Positions 46,970-58,859 of a stretch of DNA of 64,000 nt are shown here, piece by piece. Position 1 is the first letter of the stretch. Every line of letters starts with the position of its first letter. The notes beneath the pieces are model-generated. The model ran no database searches. It was not told the DNA's origin and saw only the letters and a program-made list of their open reading frames with translations. Both the position numbers and the translations under genes were made by a program. The DNA is taken from contig ML677366.1 of NCBI GenBank assembly GCA_007922305.1, forward strand, positions 10,505,055-10,569,054, read 5' to 3'. Origin of the DNA: Dermatemys mawii. Its lineage: Eukaryota > Chordata > Testudines > Dermatemydidae.

Positions 46970-47090
46970 CTTAGATTGCAAGCTCTTTGGGGGGCAGGAA
47001 CTGTCTTTTTGGTGTGTGTTTGTATGGCCCCTAGCACAATGGGCCTTGGTCCAGGACGAGGGCTCCCACAACTAATAATAATAAACAGGA
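46970..47090 (+). repeat. L2/CR1-type 3' end, best copy
   Basis: 'ttagattgcaagctctttgg', 'ggggcaggaactgtcttttt', 'cccctagcacaatgggcctt' and an 'ataataataa' tail show the family in order. Confidence 0.75.
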
Positions 47091-48424
47091 AGTTGCCATC
47101 CTGAGAGTTTGACTATATATAGACTAGAATGCAGGGAACGGGATCTTAGCCCCTGGTAAAGCCACTTCATTTTGCTATGGAGCAAAGCAGCCTTAAAGCC
47201 AATGTAACTGGCTACACAGGAGTTCTCCTGGCATAGGGAAATGCACAGCTGGCACAAAGCTGGTACAGCCAGCCCTATGCCACCACCCCTTAGCTCCAGG
47301 GAAGAGTCATCACCAAAAGAAAGAGGGAAAGGCTGGAGTGCCATTGCACTCTTGCTATGCCTGCCTAGGAATAGCCCTTTCAAGGCTACTGCAGCAAGAC
47401 ACAGTTTAGAGCAACCCTGAGACTGATCTAACCTGCTCAGAAGGCTGAAATGGACTCTGATCAACACCAGGAACAGGGGGAGTGGGATGGAATGGTGATG
47501 GAAAGCAGACATGGGTGGGATGAATTAAAGATGGGTATAAGCACATCAATAGATTCTGTTCTTTCTAGTCAGGTTCTTATATTTCCCTTATCCTGGATAT
47601 TAAAGTCATGTGCCCTCATCCCCATACATTAAAGTCATGTGACTAAGATCTGTCACAGGTACTTCATTCTGTTTCATCCTCTTCTTTTGTAGGTGGTTAT
47701 CAACCATCTATAGACCTTTCCACGCCTATTTTTTGGAGCTAGCTGGAGTTCAGTTTAGCTCTCACAGCAGATTAGATCAGCCTGCAAACCATGCCTGTTT
47801 GGAGTAGCCCTAAAGGATGGTTCCTAGGCAGGGATAGCCAAAGTGCAGCGGCACTCCATAACAATTATATTAAAACATCTTTAATCATTTAATAACCCTT
47901 TACAAACTATCCATCTAGAGAACAATAGTGCAAAAGCGTCACCATGGATCCTGTCACCGGTGGCAAGGGGTAGCCTGGTAGGCAGAAAGCCATCCACAGT
48001 ATAGGCAGCCCATCCCAAATAGGGGGAAAGACGCCCACAAAAGAGCTACAGAGCAGAACTGGGGGGCAAAAGAGATGCGAGGGACATGAGGAAATAAAGA
48101 TATCCTGATTGGGCTCATCTGATGACATTAAATGCTAATTGTGTCCTATTATTCATTTGTATTTTTCTGCATGCTCCTCTTGCCTCTCTTTCAGGTTCAT
48201 TCATATCTCTGACAGGCAATTAGTTTGAATTGTCCGCCACATAAAGACAATCAATGCGCTATAGTCCTACTCATATACCGCTTTACAATAGCAATAATAC
48301 CTTTCTATTATCTACTGCTTTTCTTCTGTGAGCTTCATGACTGAATTCACCACAATCAGTTTCTATTTGTATTATTATTGCTACTACTGTCATGCTCGCA
48401 GGCTCCAGCCAAGCGTGGGACCCT
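47091..48424. other. Anonymous stretch, no gene recognised
   Basis: A 146-codon minus-strand frame (47072-47512) has no motif. 'attaaagtcatgtg' occurs at both 47599 and 47629. No gene. Confidence 0.5.
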
Positions 48425-48635
48425 TTTGTGCTGAGTGCCATTTACACACATAGTGAGAGGCAGTCCCTGTCCTGATTAGATAAGGCAGACAAAAGGAGGT
48501 AGAGGAAGCAGAAGTGAAGTGACTTGCCCATGGTCACATAATCGGTTGGTGCCAGAGCTGAGGAAAAATCATACGTCTCCTCACTCTTAGTCCAGTGCCT
48601 TATCTGCTAGATCACACAGCTTCCCACAGCTGGAC
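48425..48635 (-). repeat. MIR-type SINE with amniote head, antisense
   Basis: 'gagaggcagtccctgtcctg', 'gtgaagtgacttgcccatgg', 'ggtgccagagctgaggaaaa' and a terminal 'ccagtgccttatctgctaga' (tRNA-head complement) give an almost complete antisense SINE. Confidence 0.7.
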
Positions 48636-49394
48636 CATTCTTCCTTCTCCAGAATCAGAGGACTAACCTCAAACTATGTCGGACTTTTTAATTCAGTATT
48701 AACATCTGGACTGCATCTGGAAGTGAAGAGGGAACCAAAGCAATCTTCAAAGCTCTGGTGTAATGTGTTGCCTCCCATCAATACTGCTTATGTCTGCAGG
48801 CTCTTATCTTCAGGTTGACATGAAATGTTTTCTGCCTCTGCAGCAAAGTGCTAAGAGCTAGAAAAGCTATCTGCCACTTTATGTTCTTTTGTGAGAGACT
48901 CTGTGGAATAAAGAATCCACTTTAAGAGTCATCCTGAAAAGCAGGGTGCCAGAAGCCATCTAGTATTTCTATTATGTAGGAAAACAGCTATGGAAGAATT
49001 TGCTGCTTTTCTGTACCTGGTATATTCAATTATTTCTATGAGAGTTTCCTTACTTATACATTTAGCCCATGGAAAGGAAAAACCGTAACTTCACTTCTCT
49101 CTGGTGCAGAAAAAAATTGACATCAACAGACACCATGGTCAACTGGTAGTGACTAGAAGCATTCTACACCCTGTAACTGAGATAATTAACATCTATGTAG
49201 TTGTTCCATTGAAACAAATATGGCCACCATGTTGCACAGCAGTTAGTGCACAGTGGGTCAGATACATAGATGCAGAATGAAAAATCAGACAGGAGTAAGC
49301 CCAAGAAATCCTTAAATAGAAAAATGCCTCATTTAGGGCAGTAGGTGGCTCGGGAGATTGGAATGAATGGTGATGTGTAGTTATCTGAGCAGGG
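48636..49394. other. Anonymous stretch, no gene recognised
   Basis: No repeats or coding frames recognised. Confidence 0.55.
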
Positions 49395-49570
49395 GACAGA
49401 GAATCAGGAGGACTTTCAGCTTCTGTTCCCAGCACCAGTATCCATTCAGTGAAGCAAGGCTGTGCTTCGGTTTCCCCATCTATAAAATGAATCCAATATG
49501 CAAACCTCACAGGTGTGGGGAAAGAGGCTGCAAGGCGTACTTTCTTAATAACACATAATTATTGCTTTGT
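49395..49570 (+). repeat. MIR-like SINE, sense, diverged
   Basis: 'ctgttcccagcacc', then 'tgtgcttcggtttccccatc' and 'tataaaatgaatcc' give the MIR order with a weak 3' end. Confidence 0.6.
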
Positions 49571-50083
49571 ATAGCGTTGCCTATAACGAGAGTCCCTTGG
49601 ATATGGCTTGAAAGCACTGAACTACTTGGATAGAAGGAGCTACGGTCGTTCCTGTTCAGCTAAATGAGATTCAATTTTAAAAGTGTTTGAACAATACAGA
49701 TCATTTGTCAATTTCTTTTCCATTAGCAGTTCAGCAAATTGCAAATTGCTGTTTGCAAATTGCATGGTGATAGCTGACCGTCTTGCCCCCTTCTTGACAC
49801 ACTGTGTGCTTCAGAGCATATGTGCATTGAGCCTCCAAGCACTGCGACAGCCAACGCTTACACAGTAACTTGCCTAGTAAACCTAACAGGCAGCAGCATT
49901 TCAGACTTTACTGCCAAGCGATGCTTTTGTTTTAGTGCTAAGCGACAGCATTAGGACACAAGAAGCATGAGTCTCAATTCGCTTGCACCCATTTGATGTC
50001 AGTGTAACTACACTACCTGCAATGGAGTTAACATGTGATCTACTTCAGTTCAGAGGAGAGCAGTACCAACCCAGATGACATGT
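49571..50083. other. Anonymous stretch
   Basis: A half-foldback remnant near 49990-50040 ('gtcagtgtaactacac'). No gene. Confidence 0.5.
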
Positions 50084-50225
50084 CCACTAGATAGGATGAC
50101 CAGATGTCCCATTTTTAAAAGGACAGTCCCATTTTGGGGGACTTTTTCTTATACAGGCTCCTATGACACACCCCCACCACCATCCCATTTTTTCATAGTT
50201 GCTATCTGGTCACCCTACCACTCGA
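50084..50225. mobile_element. hAT-type non-autonomous element, intact size
   Basis: The element is 50092-50217. Ends TAGGATGACCAGA and (complemented) TAGGGTGACCAGA. The 8-bp flanks CCACTAGA (50084-50091) and CCACTCGA (50218-50225) agree at seven of eight positions. Length 126 bp, no coding frame. Confidence 0.85.
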
Positions 50226-50379
50226 CTCCACATACAGTAGCACTTAACTGGCTGAATATTGCTCCAGCAGCAAGTTCCTGCTGCCTGACTCAAGGTCATT
50301 ACAAGGACATCCCTAGTGCACCCGTGATGGCTGCCACCAGGCATTGAACTGGACACCTCCAGAGCAAAAAGCATGAGTC

Positions 50380-50520
50380 TGTACTAGAGCTCATGAGCAA
50401 CTGATTTTGATTTTGTTTCCAAAAGCAGGGGGAAAATTGGTTCGGGTCAAATAGAATCTGAAATTTTTCAAAATTTTCAGGGAATTTCGAAAAATGAAAT
50501 GAAAAAGTTTGTTTCATTAC
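50380..50520. repeat. AT-rich self-complementary interspersed repeat
   Basis: 'gaaatttttcaaaattttca' and 'aatttcgaaaaatgaaatg' are the short mutually complementary AAATTTTT/CGAAAA words of a dispersed family also present at 56110 and 60080. Confidence 0.5.
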
Positions 50521-50600
50521 CATTCCAGACCAGGGATTTGAACCTGTGTCTTTCACATTCCAGGTGACTCCAATAACCAACAGGCAAAAGTGCACCTGTG
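50521..50600 (-). repeat. tRNA-derived SINE head, antisense
   Basis: The complement has an A-box-like 'tgttggttattggagtcacc' and a B-box 'ggttcaaatccc' at tRNA spacing. Confidence 0.5.
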
Positions 50601-51797
50601 TGGGGGGTGGGAGAGGAGAAGCACACCAGTATCACCACATCCTTCTCTGGCTATTTCATGAATGGCCAATATAATTTGTGTCAAGTTCACAAATAGTTGC
50701 AGGCTGAAATTGCACATTTCCTCCAAAAAACTATTTCTCTGAATAATTCCACCCACCTCTAGTCTCTACAGCTTGATCAAAAGATCCAGGCTCTCCAGCT
50801 GGAGTTGTAATAGACTTGTGTCCTCCACAGACCAGGTACAGAGAGGGACTTACAACACAGTGACCAGCTGGTTACACCTCAGAGAAAGATGCTCTGGGGA
50901 AAATTCACCTGGCTAGGCACATTTATAGGAATGTGAATATTGCTACACTGGCTCACATCAATGATCGATCAAGTCTGCCATCCTGCTTCCATTGGCCAGT
51001 ATCTGGATGCTTCAAGGGAAAACAAGAAGAAAATATGTACCAAGGACTTTGCACTTGTATATCCTACAGCATCCAGTTATCTCACAAGCTGTGCTGGAGA
51101 GATAGCTGTACTTACCATTATCCACATCCTGTGCTGTGCTGAGCCGAGCCATTGGATGTAAATTATCCCCTTAGTGGAACGAGACTATTTATGAACATCA
51201 CAATTTATTAACAGGGGATTCAAAGTGACTTTAGCTTTCTATTGTTTCAACATCCAGCCTATTTCAGCCTTTCAAATACAGGGTTGTCTCTCCTAGATTT
51301 AAGGCTTTTCCGGTAAGATTTTTCTTTAACACCAGGGAGCAGAGCAAAGGAGTTGTTGCCCAGCCCCAGTGACCCAGCTCTGATTATGATATATGGCAAG
51401 TGACAAAAAGCAATTTTTAAGAGCGGGTGGCAAGTGTGTTTTTGCTTAAGTCCCAGCTCAAAAGAAACTGCATCATCTGCTTACTGAAAACTGATTTGCA
51501 AGGTTCCAATTTAAGCAGCGAATTACTGTAGTTACTCCATTTCAGATCTCAAATGGGCAGGTATGTAGAAAATGCAGTGTTCCTTTTAGCTGCCCTAAAA
51601 AATGCCAAAAAGAAGTACTTGGTGTGTCTCATAAGCTTTGTAACATCTTTGCTTTTTATTGTTAATGTAGCCCTAGGCTTGTCTTGCTCCTTTCTGTTGC
51701 TTTAAACAATAGCAGTAATGCTATAAGAATGAGATTTTCAAAGCAAACTGAAGAATTTGCATGTCTAATTCCCATTAATCTCACTTTAAGGATCTAT
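50601..51797. other. Anonymous stretch, no gene recognised
   Basis: Nothing recognised beyond short random frames. Confidence 0.55.
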
Positions 51798-52100
51798 AGC
51801 ACCCTCCACCAAAGTATCTCCAAGCACTCCACACAGCTTCCATGAATTAAACCTCACAACACCCTTGTAATATAGGAATATTTCACTACATAACCAGAGA
51901 GAGAAACCGAGGCACAGGGCATTTAAAACCAGGATTTTCAAACTGAGATGCCTCAAATTCAGATCTTAACTCCACAGAGGGACTCAAGTTTGAAAAGACT
52001 GGGCTAAGCAACTTGTCTAATGTCAGAGAGTAAGTGCCTGGTAGAGGCAAGAATCAAACCCAAGTTTCCATTCTTGGCTCTATCCATTCTCTTTAGCTCA
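51798..52100 (-). repeat. MIR-like SINE, antisense, interrupted by a foldback
   Basis: 'gagaaaccgaggcacaggg' on the left and 'ctaagcaacttgtctaatgt', 'ggcaagaatcaaacccaag' on the right are adjacent segments of an antisense MIR. Between them sits the hairpin at 51929-52012. Confidence 0.7.
51929..52012. repeat. Foldback element nested in a MIR
   Basis: Arms 'ccaggattttcaaactgaga' and 'tcaagtttgaaaagactggg' are inverted. It lies exactly where the MIR core is broken, so it inserted after the SINE; flanking TTAA/CTAA may be its target site. Confidence 0.65.
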
Positions 52101-52675
52101 TGTGCTGACCACGTGATAAGAAGCTGCATGAGAGACAAACAAACCCAGTTTCATTAAAACAAATAACACCTTGAACAGTCAATCCAAGACCTGATTTATT
52201 TTGAGGTTCATACTCCAAGATCAGGACCACTTGCAGAGAGAGCTACTAAGTTTATTGATTTATTTTTATTTGAGGATGGCAGAGTGGGAAGGAGCCACAA
52301 ATACCAGGCTAAAAGCTTGGAGCTGCCTATTGTCCTCTAAACTTCAAGAGCTTCTCCTGGTGAAGCAGTATCATAATGTTATGATGTTGCATTAGCCAGT
52401 GAGGAGGTCGGTTGAGACTATTAAACTGCAGGCATCACCTGCTCACTGCGGGCATCTTGATGCAGCAGGCAAAGAGGAATATTTCACCATTGGAGATGGC
52501 AACTAGGAGTCATGTTGCACTGTTGGCAGCTATTACACACGCATGAAGACAACATGAAAAAACAGCAACAGCTGCTGAAAAACCCACTCACGCACCTGCT
52601 GTTCCAACTAACACCCTGATTCAGCAAAGTACGCTAAGTATATGCAGAACTTGAAGCATGTGAGTAGACCCATTG
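52101..52675. other. Anonymous stretch, no gene recognised
   Basis: Nothing recognised. Confidence 0.55.
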
Positions 52676-53625
52676 CTTTAAGAACCCATACTGGGTCAGA
52701 CTAATGGTCATCTAGCCCAGTATCCTGTCTTCCAACAGCAGCCAATGCCAGGTGCTTCAGAGGGAATGAACAGAATAGATAATCCTCAAGTGATCCAGCC
52801 CCCATCACCCATTCCTAGCTTCTGGCAAAAGGAGGCTAGAGACACTTCAGAGCATAGTTTTGCATCCCTGCCCATCCTAGTTTATAGCCACTGATGGACC
52901 CTATGTTCCATAAACATCTTTACTTCTTTTTGGACCCTGTTATAGTCTTGGCCTTCACAAGATCCACTGGCAGAGTTCCTCAGGTTGATTGGGCATTATG
53001 TGAAGCAATACTTCCTTTTGTTTGTTTTAAACCTGCTGCCTATTAATTTTATTGGGTGAACCCTAGTTCTTGTGTTATAAGAAGGACTAAATAATACTTC
53101 CTTATTTACTTTCTCCACACCAGTCATGATTTTATAGAGCTCTATCATATCCCCCCCACTCCCTTAGTCATGTCTTTATGAAGCTGAAAAGTCCCAGTAT
53201 TAATAATCTCTCCTCCTATGGAAGCTGTTCCATACCCCTCATAATTGTTGCCCTTTTCTGTTCCCTTTTCAATTCCAAATTATTTTATTTTTTTTGAGAT
53301 GTGGTGACCAGATCTGCACACAGTATTCAAGATATGGGAGTACCATGGAATTATATAGAGGCAATATGGTATTTTCTCTCTTATTATCTGTCCCTTTCCT
53401 AATGATTCTCAACATTCTGTTTGCTTTTTTGACTACTACCGTGCACCGAGTGGATGTTTTCAGAGAATTATCCTCAATGACGCCAAGATCTCTTCTTGAG
53501 TGGATAACAGCTAATTTAGACCCCATCATTTTATAGGTAGAGTTGAGATGGTGTTTTCCAATGTGCATTACCTTGCCTTTATCAACATTGAATTTCATCT
53601 GTCATTTTGTTGCCCGTTCATCAAT
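52676..53625 (-). mobile_element. CR1 LINE, 5'-truncated, antisense
   Basis: The 3' end is at 52676 ('taagaacccatactgggtca' on the plus strand, a complement of the CR1 end). Moving right come the 3' UTR and then coding sequence: a minus-strand frame (53598-53269) begins with a 'KFNVDKGKVMHIG' block, continues with 'DLGV', 'VVKKANRML', and 'LPLYNSMVLPYLEYCVQIWSPHLKK', the conserved downstream part of the reverse transcriptase. Frameshifts after that block inactivate it. The catalytic motif lies beyond the truncation. Confidence 0.85.
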
Positions 53626-55213
53626 GACATATAGAAAGACCAAAAGCCGTATGAAAACAAATTCCATTAAACATACTGGGCAGGAGCAGGGCTACTTCCA
53701 AAACAGCTGATAAAGCATAAGAAATGGCAAGTCCAAATGCCTCAATATTTACCTGCAGCAGTGAAAGCATCAGTGCAAACCTCTAGACTCAGGCTCCTTG
53801 GCCTCCAGAAAAGATCCTCTCAGTGCTCCTGACCAGGAATAACCTGACAGACTCCATTCCAGGTTTCAGATATGGCCCAGTGCCTGTTAAGCCTAGATAC
53901 TCTGGGAATGAGAGAGAGAGGCCCCTGGCTGGGAGAGAAGATACAGCTCCTCCACAGCTGGGCCTGATAACAAATCAAATTTGACACACCCTTCAGGTGC
54001 AGCAAGCTGGGCTGACTAAGATCTTAGATTACTGTTAACTCTCTGTTCACGTGTGTGGGGCTGGCACTCCATGACAGGTCTCCTTAGTAAAAGCTGTTAG
54101 GATGAATGCAAACAATCCATCCATCACCAAACTCATTGCGCTAACAGGTTTTTCACAACAAGTAGCCTGATAAATTTGCCTGGGATTTGGAGAGCATAAG
54201 GCTATGCAGTCTCCTCAAGAAAAAGAGGAATTTTCTCCTCAGGAGTCAGTAACTCCTTCTGAAAGTTACTGAAGCCATATCCTTCACTATTGTCCTTATC
54301 TCACCCATCACTTCAGGTGCCAGCAATGGGTTATATTCCCCAGCAGTGAGTAGGAACCGGAACAGAGGAAATTGCCATAAAACAGACGGAAGAGTCTCTT
54401 TAAAGCAGCATCTGCCTGCCAGAAATCCAGTTATCTGGCACATCCCTAGGCAGCTGTCTTCTTTTGCCTCAATAGTTGTTCTATTTCTGTGCAGCCAAGC
54501 TGCCACTGGCATTGGAGTGCATATTTGCACTTTCTTGGCTCCTCTCCTTTTATTTTATCAGTGAACTCTGATTCTCAAGGTGAGGTGCAATACCTCCAGC
54601 CATGACAAGGTATCTTGAGTGCAGGCAACCATGAAACCCTGGTAAAGCTCCTCAATCCCTTCCTTTCATTGTCCTGGGCTCCATCTGTAGCTCCATCATT
54701 GCACCCAACCCTGACCTGCAAAACCTCTTGCAGTTGAATTCTATGGACTCTTCTAAACAGGCTGCCAACTGGGGCGAGGAGTGATGATTTTGTGTCATTG
54801 GCTAATGGGACTTAGATGATGGGCTTCAAACACATGACCTAAGCCAGTCCTGCAGTGAAAGGTCTGTGGGCTAACTGAATGTACCTCTGACCTCCCTAAA
54901 ACTCCTGAGCAGGGTCTAAAAGATTTTTCATTGCTTTGATCAGCATCTGATGACCTTTTACAAGTCACAGAAGCATGGGGGAAATCTTCTGCTGCTTTTA
55001 ACTTTGCCAAATGTCCACAGCCAAACTGAAAATTTGATAGAGATTGCTTTTGATTTTTTTCCTGTGGCATAAAATTTTCATGAATTAATCAGACTATGAA
55101 ATCTGTAAACAGGTGGTGAATTAGAATAGCCATTTCAGTGACATTTTCTCTGTCATCAGAGAAACAGTCTTTGGCTTATAACAAAAAAATCCAGAAATCA
55201 AAGTGGCTTAAAT
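53626..55213. other. Anonymous stretch, no gene recognised
   Basis: Frames of 61-94 codons on both strands without motif. No recognised repeat. Confidence 0.55.
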
Positions 55214-55884
55214 ATATTGTGACAAAGCTCCAAGTTTGTACTCGTGGGTCCTGCGCTTCCTGGCAGATTTAGGGGCCTTGGAAACTCATCTAGGCCCCAG
55301 AGTGACCTCCCTTTCTCAGTATAATTGGCAAGAGTCACCACCTAGTGAGTTACCTTCATCACAAGCCAGTATGGAAGGTGGAAAAAGGGGGGGAGCCCGG
55401 GCCCGCCCTCTACTCTGGGCTCCAGCCCAGGGACCCTAATAGTATCAGCTAAGATGGCTGACCTTTTATCCACAAAACACAATACAATTCCCCGGGCTAC
55501 TTCCCCACAGCAGTCCCTGCTTCTTCAAACTCCACTTCACCCTTACCTCAGGGCCTCCTTCCTTCAGTATGATATGTTGTCCACCACTCAGTCTCACCAA
55601 CAGCACAACCTCCTTCCACAGCTCCTGACACCCACAGCCCACCTGACTAACTGGGAGGTTTTTTTCTGGTTTCAGCCAGTCCCTGATTGGCTTCAGGTGT
55701 CCCAGTTAGGCTAGCTGTTTCTACTCCTTTCTAGAAGGTTCTTAATTGGCCCCAGGTGTCTTGATTGGTCTGGAGTAGCCTTTGTTTGGCTATCCAGGGA
55801 ACATTGGACCTGCACATCCTGAGACTAATATACCTGCCTTCCAGCACTCTCCTATATCCTTCTGGTCTGACTCCGTCACAATAT
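55214..55884. mobile_element. Solo LTR-like element with TG...CA ends
   Basis: The element is 55218-55880 (663 bp). It begins TGTGACAAAGC and ends GACTCCGTCACA, so both ends carry TGTGAC/GTCACA inverted termini. It is bracketed by ATAT (55214-55217 and 55881-55884), compatible with a 4-bp target duplication. The interior is GC-rich at 55380-55440 and has no long frame. I recall the text as a common turtle repeat. Orientation is unclear because no clean AATAAA is seen on either strand. Confidence 0.65.
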
Positions 55885-56109
55885 CCATATCCCTGAAAAT
55901 TTCAGAAAAAAATGTTCTTTACAGAAGTCCTCAGTTTTGATGTATGTGCTAAATCTTTCACCCAGCTCTATGCAGAGACTGTCAATCCAGGATCTGTCCT
56001 GTGTGGTTAACTTTTTCAAGCATGTGTATGTGTGGAACACATAACAAAATGTCCTCCATCCAAAGCTGTGGGGAGGGGGGTAACCAATTTTCTGGATTGT
56101 TGGCAATTG

Positions 56110-56420
56110 TTTGGAGCCAGACTGAAACTGAAAGTTTTAGAAACCATTCGACCCTGAACAAAAAGTTCAAGCCTTTTAAACCTTTTTGAGGCATTTTTCA
56201 AATGAAATTAAAGGAAGTCATTGAAAACTGAAAAAAACCAAAACATTTTGCTGCGAAAATGTCAAAATTGAATGTTTTGATTTTTCAGCATTTTTACAGG
56301 GTTTTTTCCTTCAGAATGAATAATTTGTCAAAATCAACAAAAAATCAAGAAACATTTTGATGTTGCCAAATCTGCATTTTTCACTTTTAAAAAATTTGAT
56401 CGACAAATTTTGCCCTGTTC
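56110..56420. repeat. AT-rich self-complementary interspersed repeat
   Basis: Repeated 'aaacattttg', 'tttgatttttc', 'gaaaatgtcaaaat' words that are complementary to each other across the block. Same dispersed family as 50380 and 60080. Two strands could fold extensively. Confidence 0.55.
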
Positions 56421-57092
56421 TAACTCCATATGTTCTTTCTTTATATTCAAATGAGGAGTTGGCCATCAGACCGGAAGCTTCCATCTCACCAAAGAAATGT
56501 GTCAAAAACCTATGGATTCTAAAACTAACTGATGCATTAAGAGACAGGACTGAACCGAAACCGCCTGAGTCTGGGGGGAGTTTAGGTCCGACCCACAGTG
56601 ATTTTACCAGATTGGATCAGATAGGACCACAAGACCAGGTCAAGTGCAATGTAGAGCTTTATAGCTCCAGGTGGAGCTCTGGGTATGTAATACCTTCCTA
56701 AAGCACAAGGACATTGCACTGACCCCTAGGAGGTTACAATGTGTGTCAGTCTTTATGAAGGGTCAGCTCTGCTGGATGGTGCAAAGTGCAGGGGAGTCGT
56801 GGAGTTTCTCACATCCCTCCCTCCCCTCTCTGGGCACTATCAAGTGCAATTGTGCCTAGCCTCTGCATAAGGACCTCCTTTGCACTTTTCACCTTTGCAC
56901 ACTCACACGATGGGTAGGCAAAATATGACCCATAATGAGCTGAACCAAAACCACAGATCCAAACATCTGTCAGCTGGGTGAGAATTCAGATCCAAATGTA
57001 AACTTTACATCTTGGGCCAGTGCTGGTTATACAGCCGGAAGCTAGGTAGCCCCATAATACAGAATGCCTAACTGTAAAACAATGCACTGGTA

Positions 57093-57093
<1 letters not shown>
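56421..57093. other. Anonymous stretch, no gene recognised
   Basis: A 114-codon frame (56357-56701) starts in the AT-rich repeat. A weak dispersed repeat ('gaaccaaaaccacagatcc' at 56942). Confidence 0.5.
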
Positions 57094-57169
<76 letters not shown>

Positions 57170-57171
57170 AA
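57094..57171. repeat. (GAAA)n microsatellite, imperfect
   Basis: About 19 GAAA units with one GATA variant at 57132-57135. Confidence 0.95.
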
Positions 57172-58357
57172 AAGCTAAAATAACATTTCTTTTAGCAAAC
57201 ACCAGAAGGTGGAACTTTTGTTACTCATCAGCTGTCATTTTAGCCTTCAAGGTACTATAAATTACACTAATTAGAACATGGTATTCTTGCAGTTATACAA
57301 AACACTATCTCTGCCTGTGACATCTAAGAGCAGAGACATCAAGAGAGAGCATGCTCAGTACATGTTTTAACTAGAATTGCCACTCATTTGTACAAAAATA
57401 CACCTCGCAGCAGCAAATTGGTGAAAACTGGCAGAGTGTAGCAAGGAGGCTGGGGTGGATTACAAGAGAAGGGAGAGTAAATTAGTGGCCAATCAAACCT
57501 GTCCAACGAGAAATGGAGCCATTACTTACTGTCAGGAATTACAGTGCTAGACTATCACTTTCACTCGGAGCAGAAAGAGAAGGTAATTTATGGGGTCCCC
57601 AGTCTCTCACACCACCTGCTTGTGTGGCTAATAAGTTCAGAGGTGTTATTAGAGTGTGTCCATGAGTATATGTGTGTGTGTTCTGGGGGGGTGTTATTTG
57701 CTTTTACCATCTTGGCTGAATTTATAGCCCCTTGGAGGCTAAAACACAGGAGCTTATTCAGACCCCCAAATCCAGCAATTACAGCAGCCTCCCGCACAGA
57801 GCTTCCCTGGCTTGTTTTCCAATGAGTCTCCTCAAGGCTCACACACAAAACATTTTTTCCATAGGGTACATAAACTGTTATGGCAAACTACAGGGCTCCA
57901 ACTTGTACGGGTAGTAGGAAGAGCTCCCCCAAAGGTGGACCTGAACATTACACCTCTATAGGTAACACGCCTACCTGTCTGTCCTTGGAATTTATAGGGC
58001 CCCAATCAATGTAGGTGCCTTCCTTTCATTTATGCTACCATGCTCCTCATAGGCATCCTGAGTTACTGGATTAGGATGCACCTCCTAACTTCTTTCCAGG
58101 GAGTGCCTCTCATAGCTGGGGAAACAAAGCTTCTCATTTGCAAGTAAGCCCTGACTGTGGATGGCATCTTCTCGTTATTTCATTAATCTAAGAGAAGATT
58201 ATTGCAGGGTCCTTCTTTGGCCACTCCAGGGTGTTATGTGCGTCACCAAGAACCTGGAATGAACATCCTAAAACCCTGCCAGCTCTCATTAGGTGCAGTG
58301 ATCCTGGCTGGATGTGGTAGTACTAACTAACGCTTCTCAGATAATAATACTAATCCC
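57172..58357. other. Anonymous stretch, no gene recognised
   Basis: Frames under 95 codons. No repeat family recognised. A short (GT)n tract at 57668-57680. Confidence 0.55.
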
Positions 58358-58555
58358 TAATTTTTGAAGGGTGCTTTTTACCCACAGCTCTGAATGTGTT
58401 TTACAAAGGAGGTTAGTGGCACCACCCCCAGTTTACAGATGGGGAAAATGATGCACTAGCATGGAAATGACTTGCTCAAGATCACCCAGCAAATTAACTG
58501 AACCCCGATCCCCAATCCAGTGTCCTATCCACTAGGCCACACTGCCTTTCAAGTA
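58358..58555 (-). repeat. MIR-type SINE with tRNA head, antisense
   Basis: 'gaatgtgttttacaaagg', 'cagtttacagatggggaaaa', 'gacttgctcaagatcaccca', and the tRNA-head complement 'cagtgtcctatccactaggc' are in antisense order; nearly complete. Confidence 0.8.
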
Positions 58556-58859
58556 CTGGCAACATAGGATCTTGTATAAAACCTGGAATGATGGCTTTAG
58601 GGGCATTTTTTATGGCCCAGTTTTAGTCAGGAAGTGTGGCAGCAGCAATGGTGGTGACTTTTCAGGATATTATAAGGCGTGTGGCCCCTTTGGCTGGTTC
58701 CCCATGTGACGTTGGTAGACCAGGTGCCAGCTCTTGCCTAGGTTTTAAGCCTCAGCCGAGCACTGACCTATTCATTGTAGGAAACCAGTCTGTTTCACCT
58801 GGGTGTTCGTGGGTTAAGATGGGTATTGGATTTAGAACAATGATTGCAGTGTTTAGATT

